Shown: positions 31,098 through 35,422 of the stretch, in pieces
How positions within the stretch are numbered: position 1 is the stretch's first letter
Layout: each line of letters begins with the position of its first letter
From: CAZKTF01 sp964555565
Lineage (GTDB): Bacteria > Planctomycetota > JAJSAM01 > JAKLKS01
Direction of reading: 5' to 3'
DNA: 35,422 nt
Assembly: GCA_964555565.1 (NCBI GenBank)
Contig: CAZKTF010000008.1
Coordinates: forward strand, 1-35,422
Notes under the pieces: generated by a model
What the model saw: only the letters and a program-made list of their open reading frames with translations
Database searches by the model: none
Told to the model about the DNA's origin: nothing
Position numbers and translations under genes: made by a program

Positions 31098-31213
31098 TCG
31101 GGGAGGCCCGCGACGCACAAGGTCCCGCCCCTCCACGCCCCGTGCTGGCTGCACTTCCAGGACGCCGCCACCCACCCGCGAGGTGCCCGGAGGAGCCGGT
31201 GCTCTGGAGCCAA

Positions 31214-31283
31214 GGGGTCAGACCCCAGGCGCCGAGTTCACTCGGCGTGCTGAGCCGCTCGCCGGCGCCCGAGGTCTGACCCC
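31214..31283. repeat. Palindromic element B with GGGGTCAGACC ends
   Basis: The arms 31214-31234 and 31263-31283 are a 21-bp inverted repeat with two mismatches (ggggtcagacc then ggcgccg), around a 28-bp loop holding a second small stem (ccgag...ctcgg). The right arm overlaps the start of the direct duplication. Confidence 0.82.
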
Positions 31284-31499
31284 GTCGTCAGCTCTGCGTG
31301 TCGCGGAGCCAAGTCGTTTGCAAACGCTGGGGAGCGACGCGAGGGGTCTCAAGCCACTGTTTGCAAACGCCGGTGCTCAGGAACTGAGGGGTCTGACCCC
31401 GTCGTCAGCTCTGCGTGTCGCGGAGCCAGGTCGTTTGCAAACGCTGGAGAGCGACGCGACGGGTGAAAGGCCACCGTTTGCAAACGCCGGTGCTCAGGA
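31273..31499. repeat. Tandem direct duplication, period 117 bp
   Basis: Two copies (31273-31382 and 31390-31499) share ggtctgaccccgtcgtcagc at the start and cggtgctcagga at the end, with a scatter of differences in the middle. Each contains a pair of cgtttgcaaacg palindromes that can pair as a hairpin. The second copy includes the last codon and stop codon of truA. Confidence 0.85.
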
Positions 31500-32261
31500 G
31501 CCGTACTCGACCTCGACGAGCGTCAACCCGAACGCGGGCGCGGTCGGGCCGCCCGCGGCGCGATCGCGGGCCAGGAGGGCGCGGCGGACGTCCGCGGGGG
31601 ATCGGGACCCGCGCCCCACCTGCACCAGGGTCCCGACGATGTTGCGCACCATGTGGTGGAGGAAGCCGTCCCCCCGGAACTCCAGCACGAGCAGGTCCCC
31701 GCGCCGGCGGACCGAGGCGGCGCGGAGGGTGCGGACGGTGTCCTCGCCGGCCCGGGCGGGTCCCGGGTTGGAGCGGAAGGTCCGGAAGTCGTGGGTGCCG
31801 CGGAGGACGCGCGCCGCGGCCGCCATCCTGCGCTGGTCCAGGGCGCCCGGGACCCGCCAGGTCCGCCGGCAGCGCAGCGGCGAGGGCTCGCGCCGGTTGA
31901 GGATCTCGTAGCGGTAGGTCTTCCACCGGGCCGAGCGGGTGGCGTGGAAGGCGGCCGGGACGCGCTCGAGAGCGAGGAACGCGACGTCGTCGGGGAGCCG
32001 CGCGTTGCAGGCCGCGGCGATCCCGCGGGGCGGGATCCGCGTGGCCGCGCGGAAGGAGACCGCCTGCCCCTCGGCGTGGACGCCCGCGTCGGTGCGCCCG
32101 GCCGCCAGGAGCGCCACCTCCTGCCCGAGGACCGCGCGCAGCGCCTCCTCCAGGACCCCCTGCACGGTGCGGGCCCCGGGCTGCTCCTGCCAGCCGGAGA
32201 AGCCGGTGCCCTCGTACTCGACCACGCCCCGGAAGGTGAGGAGCCGCGCGGCTACTCCCAC
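31494..32261 (-). CDS. truA: tRNA pseudouridine(38-40) synthase TruA
   Basis: The protein has 255 residues. It converts uridines 38-40 of the tRNA anticodon arm to pseudouridine. The catalytic Asp58 is in AAGRTDAGVHAEGQ. The rest shows FRGVVEYEGTGFSGWQ, ARWKTYRYEI and DGFLHHMVRNIVGTLVQVG, all conserved. The start was set at GTG 32261, which overlaps the rpoN end by ten bases and has GAGAGGCGGG ahead; no ATG is available before the conserved strand. The stop codon is inside the direct duplication, but the C-terminal LVEVEYGS is of normal family type. Confidence 0.94.
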   Translation of the reverse strand: MGVAARLLTFRGVVEYEGTGFSGWQEQPGARTVQGVLEEALRAVLGQEVALLAAGRTDAGVHAEGQAVSFRAATRIPPRGIAAACNARLPDDVAFLALERVPAAFHATRSARWKTYRYEILNRREPSPLRCRRTWRVPGALDQRRMAAAARVLRGTHDFRTFRSNPGPARAGEDTVRTLRAASVRRRGDLLVLEFRGDGFLHHMVRNIVGTLVQVGRGSRSPADVRRALLARDRAAGGPTAPAFGLTLVEVEYGS

Positions 32262-34114
32262 ACCCGCCTCTCCCGCGACGACGGGATCTTCAGCTGCTTG
32301 CGGTACTTCGTCACGGTGCGCCGCGCGATGTTGAGGCCCTCGGCCTGGAAGCGCCCGGCCAGGTCCTCGTCGGAGAGCGGGGTCCGCTTGTCCTCGGCCT
32401 CGATCGCCTTGCGGACCCGCTCCTTCACCGAGAGGCGCGACTCCACGCTCCCGTCGGCCCCCTGGGTGGCCCCGTTGAAGAAGAACTTGAGGGGGAGGAT
32501 CCCCCGCGCCGTCTGGGCGCACTTGCCCGCGATGGCCCGGGAGACCGTGGAGACGTGGATCCCGAGGTCGTCGGCGATCCGCTGCATCTTGAGGGGCGTC
32601 AGCTCCCCGTGGTCGAACCACTCCTGCTGGTGGCGGACGATCTCGCGGACGACCTTGAGGAGCGTGGTCTGCCGCTGCTGGATCGCGTCGATGAGCCAGC
32701 GGGCCGACTCGATCTTCTTCCGGATCATCTCCTTGAGGTTGGCGTCCGTGGAGGGGTCCTCGAGGAGCCGGAGGTACTGGGTGTTCACGCGCAGCGTGGG
32801 GAAGTACTCGTTCACCAGGCGGACCTGCCAGCCCTCGTCCCCCCACTCGATGACGACGTCCGGGTTGAGGTAGGTGCTGCGCTCGCTCCCGAGCGCCGCC
32901 CCGGGGCCCGCGCGCAGGTCCCTCATCTCCTCGAGGAGCTCCTTCAGGTCCTCGAGCGACATCCCCATGGCCTGGGCGATCCGCGGGAGCCGGTTCTTGC
33001 GCCAGTCCTCCAGGTGGTGCTCCACGAGGCGGCGCTTGGCCTCGTAGGAGGGGTCGCGCGCGTCGAGCTGGAGGAGGAGGGTCTCCACGGCGGTGCGTCC
33101 GCCGATCCCCCGCGGCTCCAGGCCCTGCACCAGGCGCAGCGCCTGCTCCGCCTCGGGGAGGCCGGCCTCGAAGCCCTCGCCGGCCAGCAGGTCGAGGATC
33201 TCCACGAGCGGGAACAGGAGCGCCCCCTCCTCGAGGGTGGCGGTCCGGCCCTCGCGGGCCAGGCGGCGGCGGAGGGACGCGGCGGTGAGCGCGACGCGTG
33301 CGGCCTCCCGGCGGAGCTCCTCCCGCGCCTCCTCCCGGTCCTTCGTCCGCGCGGCCTGCTGGGCGGCGGCCTTCTCGGGGTCGCGGCGGCGCCGGCGCGC
33401 CGGCGCCCCCCCGGACCAGGAGCCCCCGCCGTAGCCGCCGTAGCCGCCGTAGGACCCGTAGGCCGCCTCGGGCGCCGGGGACTCGGGCGCGGCCTCCGTC
33501 CTCGCCGGCGCAAGCGCGTCCACGATCTCCTCCAGGGGACGCTGCAGCGTGCCGTCCTCGGCCGTAGCCTCAAGGATGGGCCGCGCGAGCGGGTGGACCG
33601 GGAGGAAGCCCTCGGCGTCGAGGCTGTAGACGACGGCCTCGGCGAGCTTCAGGACCCGCTCCGGCGCCTCCACGAGGGAGAGCTGCCCCGAGAGGCGGTC
33701 CTGGAGCGAGGGGGGCGGGGCCTCCGTGGCCTGCAGCGCCTCGAGCTTGCGGTCCGAGGCCTCCTCCGATTCCGTCGAGCGGCGGTAGAGGCCGTACACG
33801 CGGTCCTCGTCCGCCATCCTGCCGAGGCGCTCCAGCGTCTCCGCGAACTCCGGGTCCGCGGCCGCCTCCCCGCCGTCCCCGTCCCCCCCGCCGTTCTCCG
33901 TCGCCTCGGCGGGGGCCGCCGGGCCGGGCGGGACCTCCGTCGCGGGCGTCGTCTCGTCGTCCACTTCGAGGACCTCGTTCTCCGCGAGTTCCAGATCGAT
34001 GCGGTCCTTCAGGTCGATGTTGGCGAGCTGCAGGATCTCGATGGACTGGATGATCTGCGGGGCCAGGCGCAGTTGGAGCTGGAGCTTCTGCTGCAGCGAC
34101 ATGTCGAGCCGCAT
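32252..34114 (-). CDS. rpoN: RNA polymerase sigma-54 factor with long low-complexity insertion
   Basis: The protein has 620 residues, compared with about 480 in E. coli. Region I (1-50) is Gln-rich (SLQQKLQLQLRLAPQIIQS). An acidic region II (51-95) follows. The core-binding region begins SLQDRLSGQLSLV (136-148), continues VVYSLDAEGFLP and is interrupted after LEEIVDAL by an insertion (about 201-312) with TyrGlyGly repeats (219-232), five arginines (240-244) and an Arg/Glu helix. It then resumes EAEQALRLVQGLEPRGIGGRTAVETLLLQL (321-350). The DNA-binding region has DDLGIHVSTVSRAIAGK (515-531) and the RpoN box ARRTVTKYRK (597-606). It needs AAA+ activators to open promoters; none is in the window. 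The ATG at 34114 has GGGAGG upstream. Confidence 0.95.
   Translation of the reverse strand: MRLDMSLQQKLQLQLRLAPQIIQSIEILQLANIDLKDRIDLELAENEVLEVDDETTPATEVPPGPAAPAEATENGGGDGDGGEAAADPEFAETLERLGRMADEDRVYGLYRRSTESEEASDRKLEALQATEAPPPSLQDRLSGQLSLVEAPERVLKLAEAVVYSLDAEGFLPVHPLARPILEATAEDGTLQRPLEEIVDALAPARTEAAPESPAPEAAYGSYGGYGGYGGGSWSGGAPARRRRRDPEKAAAQQAARTKDREEAREELRREAARVALTAASLRRRLAREGRTATLEEGALLFPLVEILDLLAGEGFEAGLPEAEQALRLVQGLEPRGIGGRTAVETLLLQLDARDPSYEAKRRLVEHHLEDWRKNRLPRIAQAMGMSLEDLKELLEEMRDLRAGPGAALGSERSTYLNPDVVIEWGDEGWQVRLVNEYFPTLRVNTQYLRLLEDPSTDANLKEMIRKKIESARWLIDAIQQRQTTLLKVVREIVRHQQEWFDHGELTPLKMQRIADDLGIHVSTVSRAIAGKCAQTARGILPLKFFFNGATQGADGSVESRLSVKERVRKAIEAEDKRTPLSDEDLAGRFQAEGLNIARRTVTKYRKQLKIPSSRERRVWE
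33426..33461. repeat. 9-bp tandem repeat within rpoN
   Basis: There are three exact copies of ccgccgtag and one degenerate copy, coding TyrGlyGly on the minus strand. Length can change in steps of three residues without losing frame. Confidence 0.8.
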
Positions 34115-34180
34115 GCGGTGCCTCCCGGCCGTGCGCGACCCGGGCAGTCTAACCACCGGAACGGCGTTTGCCCATCCCTT

Positions 34181-34198
34181 TCCCGAAATGGTTCGGGA
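34181..34198 (-). promoter_or_regulatory. Small hairpin between recR and rpoN
   Basis: There is a perfect 7-bp stem (34181-34187 with 34192-34198) with a four-base loop, 11 bases past the recR stop and about 67 bases before rpoN. The following transcript is AAGGGATGGG with no U-run. It could be a weak terminator or part of the rpoN leader. Confidence 0.35.
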
Positions 34199-34209
34199 TT
34201 TGCAGGGAA

Positions 34210-34896
34210 TCAGGCGCTCTCGCGGGTCTTTCCCTCCGCCCGCCCCTCCCGCGGACCCTCCGGCGGCACCGCCGCCTCCTCCCCCTCCCCCAGCGCGCGC
34301 CGGCCCTCCATCGCCTCCCCGAGGGTGGCCGGGGAGGCCAGGTCCACGGTCGATCCCGAGGGCAGGCCGCGGGCGATCCGGGTGACGCGCACCCCGGTCC
34401 CGGCGAGGGCCCGGGCCACGTGGTGCTCGGTCATGGCGCCCTCGGCGTCGGAGTCGAGCGCGAGGATCACCTCGCGGATCCCCTGCTCCCGGACCCGCTT
34501 CACCAGCGGTCCCAGCGCCAGGTCCTCCGGGCCCACGCCGTCGAGCGGCGCCACGCGTCCCCCGAGGACGTGGTAGACGCCCCGGTAGGCGCCGCTCCTC
34601 TCGACGGCGAGGAGGTCCTTCGCCTCGGAGACGACGCAGACGAGGGCGTGGTCGCGCCGGTCGTCGGCGCACACGGGGCAGGGGTCCCCCTCGGCGAGGT
34701 TCCCGCAGGCGGAGCAGCGCCGCACGGCGCGCTTCACGTCGCGGATCGCCACCGCGAGGCGGAGGGCCTCCTCGCCGGGGACGCGCACCAGGTGGTCGGC
34801 CAGCCGCTCCGCCGTGCGCCGCCCGACGCCGGGGAGGCGCGAGAGCTCCTCCACGAGGCGCTCGACCGACTCCGGGCGGCCGGCGGGGGATCCCAT
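34210..34896 (-). CDS. recR: Recombination protein RecR
   Basis: The protein has 228 residues. It works with RecO (and RecF) to load RecA onto gapped DNA. The helix-hairpin-helix LSRLPGVGRRTAERLADHL (18-36), the zinc finger C61-x2-C64-x8-C73-x2-C76 and the Toprim domain (from ALVCVVSEAKDLLAVE, 84-99, to LALDSDAEG) are all present. The C-terminus adds a charged, Glu/Arg-rich tail of about 25 residues. The ATG at 34896 lies 14 bp after ybaB; the frame is open further upstream but only through ybaB. Confidence 0.96.
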   Translation of the reverse strand: MGSPAGRPESVERLVEELSRLPGVGRRTAERLADHLVRVPGEEALRLAVAIRDVKRAVRRCSACGNLAEGDPCPVCADDRRDHALVCVVSEAKDLLAVERSGAYRGVYHVLGGRVAPLDGVGPEDLALGPLVKRVREQGIREVILALDSDAEGAMTEHHVARALAGTGVRVTRIARGLPSGSTVDLASPATLGEAMEGRRALGEGEEAAVPPEGPREGRAEGKTRESA

Positions 34897-34910
34897 CCCG
34901 GGGCGGGACC

Positions 34911-35243
34911 TTAGAACAGCCCCGGGACGCGCATCCCGCCCATGGCCTTCGACATCTCCTCCTGCATCATCTTCTTCGAGGCCTCGAGGCCCTCGCGGAC
35001 GGCGGCGGCGACCAGGTCCTCGAGCATCCCGACGTCGGCCGGGTCCACGACCTCGGGCTTGATGGAGATCTTCACGAGCTCCTGCTGCCCGTTGACGAAG
35101 GCGGTCACCGCGCCGCCCCCCGCCCGGCCCTCGACCACGCGCCCCCGGAGGTCCTCCTGGACCTTGTGGAGGTTCTTCTGCGCCTGCTGGGCCTGCCGGA
35201 CGAGGTCGCCCATGCCGCCCTGGCCGCCGCCGTATCCCTTCAT
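34911..35243 (-). CDS. ybaB: YbaB/EbfC nucleoid-associated protein
   Basis: The protein has 110 residues. MGDLVRQAQQAQKNLHKVQED and GGGAVTAFVNGQQELVKISI are typical. These small dimeric proteins bind DNA and are nearly always encoded between dnaX and recR, as here. The N-terminus has a Gly-rich MKGYGGGQG. The ribosome site GAGGAG overlaps the dnaX stop region six bases upstream. Confidence 0.95.
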   Translation of the reverse strand: MKGYGGGQGGMGDLVRQAQQAQKNLHKVQEDLRGRVVEGRAGGGAVTAFVNGQQELVKISIKPEVVDPADVGMLEDLVAAAVREGLEASKKMMQEEMSKAMGGMRVPGLF

Positions 35244-35249
35244 CGCGGT

Positions 35250-35422
35250 TCACTCCTCCGTGACGGGGCCCGGCGGCTCGGCCGCCTTGCGCCCCACGTG
35301 GACGAGCTTGACGTCGAACACCTGCTCCAGCGCCTGCACGCCCGGCGTGCGGCGCACCTCCTCGACCTCCTCGTGCCGCAGCCGGTCCGTCGCGACGGCC
35401 GCCGCGGCGCGCGCGCGATCGG
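35250..35422 (-). CDS. dnaX: DNA polymerase III subunit gamma/tau, C-terminal end only
   Basis: Only the last 56 residues are in the window, ending EQVFDVKLVHVGRKAAEPPGPVTEE-stop at 35250-35252. The segment RTPGVQALEQVFDVKLVHV is the end typical of DnaX tau C-termini, and the order dnaX-ybaB-recR is one of the most conserved in bacteria. The identification rests mainly on that context. The 5' part runs off the right edge. Confidence 0.78.
   Translation of the reverse strand, partial: DRARAAAAVATDRLRHEEVEEVRRTPGVQALEQVFDVKLVHVGRKAAEPPGPVTEE

Larger units (their letters stand above)
30962..31493. other. Repeat-filled intergenic region between truA and hpf
   Basis: In 532 bp I see no credible gene. 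It contains at least two complete GTC(A/T)GAC-core palindromes, a further core copy, a 117-bp-period direct duplication and four cgtttgcaaacg-type 12-bp palindromes (31315-31326, 31358-31369 with one mismatch, 31432-31443, 31475-31486). Any hpf promoter must lie within or next to it. Confidence 0.75.

Noticed and set aside
31022..31213. Small minus-strand open frame in the repeat region
   Set aside because: It is translated from palindromic repeat sequence, without ribosome site or similarity.
31011..31499. CRISPR array
   Set aside because: Repeats are palindromic, of unequal type and spacing, with no uniform repeat-spacer units and no cas genes.

Overview
The window is a very GC-rich stretch (most third codon positions are G or C) in which all 31 recognisable genes lie on the minus strand and are read from the right end towards the left. 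A secretin, two lipoproteins and a heptosyltransferase-type glycosyltransferase point to a diderm (Gram-negative-type) bacterium. The bacterial Ser/Thr kinase, the SPASM radical SAM enzymes, a regulatory PTS, sigma-54 and type IV pilus genes together would suit an uncultivated Planctomycetota-like or related high-GC phylum, but the phylum is my inference. A run of ten N inside coaX shows that this is a draft assembly.

From right to left: dnaX (3' end), ybaB and recR form the usual replication/repair string. Next come rpoN and truA, a 530-bp region packed with palindromic repeats, then hpf-ptsN-ptsH-ptsI, a phosphorelay with no sugar permease and so probably regulatory. A type IV pilus operon pilM-pilN-pilO(P)-pilQ follows, with PilO and a PilP-like part apparently fused. 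After a strong hairpin comes the ribosome/RNA block: a DUF2344 protein, rng, rplU, rpmA and obgE. This runs without a real gap into pilT, a GspC-like PDZ protein, coaX and the pyrimidine genes pyrB-like and pyrC. Two large surface lipoproteins follow, ended by a hairpin. The left end is a tightly coupled five-gene cassette (radical SAM, radical SAM, family 9 glycosyltransferase, multi-pass GT-C/TMTC-like protein, radical SAM), then a Ser/Thr kinase cut by the window edge.

The most unusual observations are these. (1) A perfect 28-bp-armed palindrome of 87 bp (29 codons) sits in frame inside coaX. It belongs with other GTC(A/T)GAC-cored palindromes found between rng and rplU and between hpf and truA; the family looks REP/RAYT-like, but no transposase is present here. 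(2) The PyrB-like protein has lost nearly every catalytic residue of aspartate carbamoyltransferase but keeps the fold landmarks and carries a fused PyrI-type zinc domain; it lies beside a DHOase with an intact active site. (3) The five-gene radical SAM/glycosyltransferase cassette is joined by four successive four-base GTGA overlaps and may be an undescribed envelope glycan or glycolipid pathway. (4) RpoN has a long, low-complexity, positively charged insertion. Short tandem repeats lie between pilN and pilO and in front of the lipoprotein genes.
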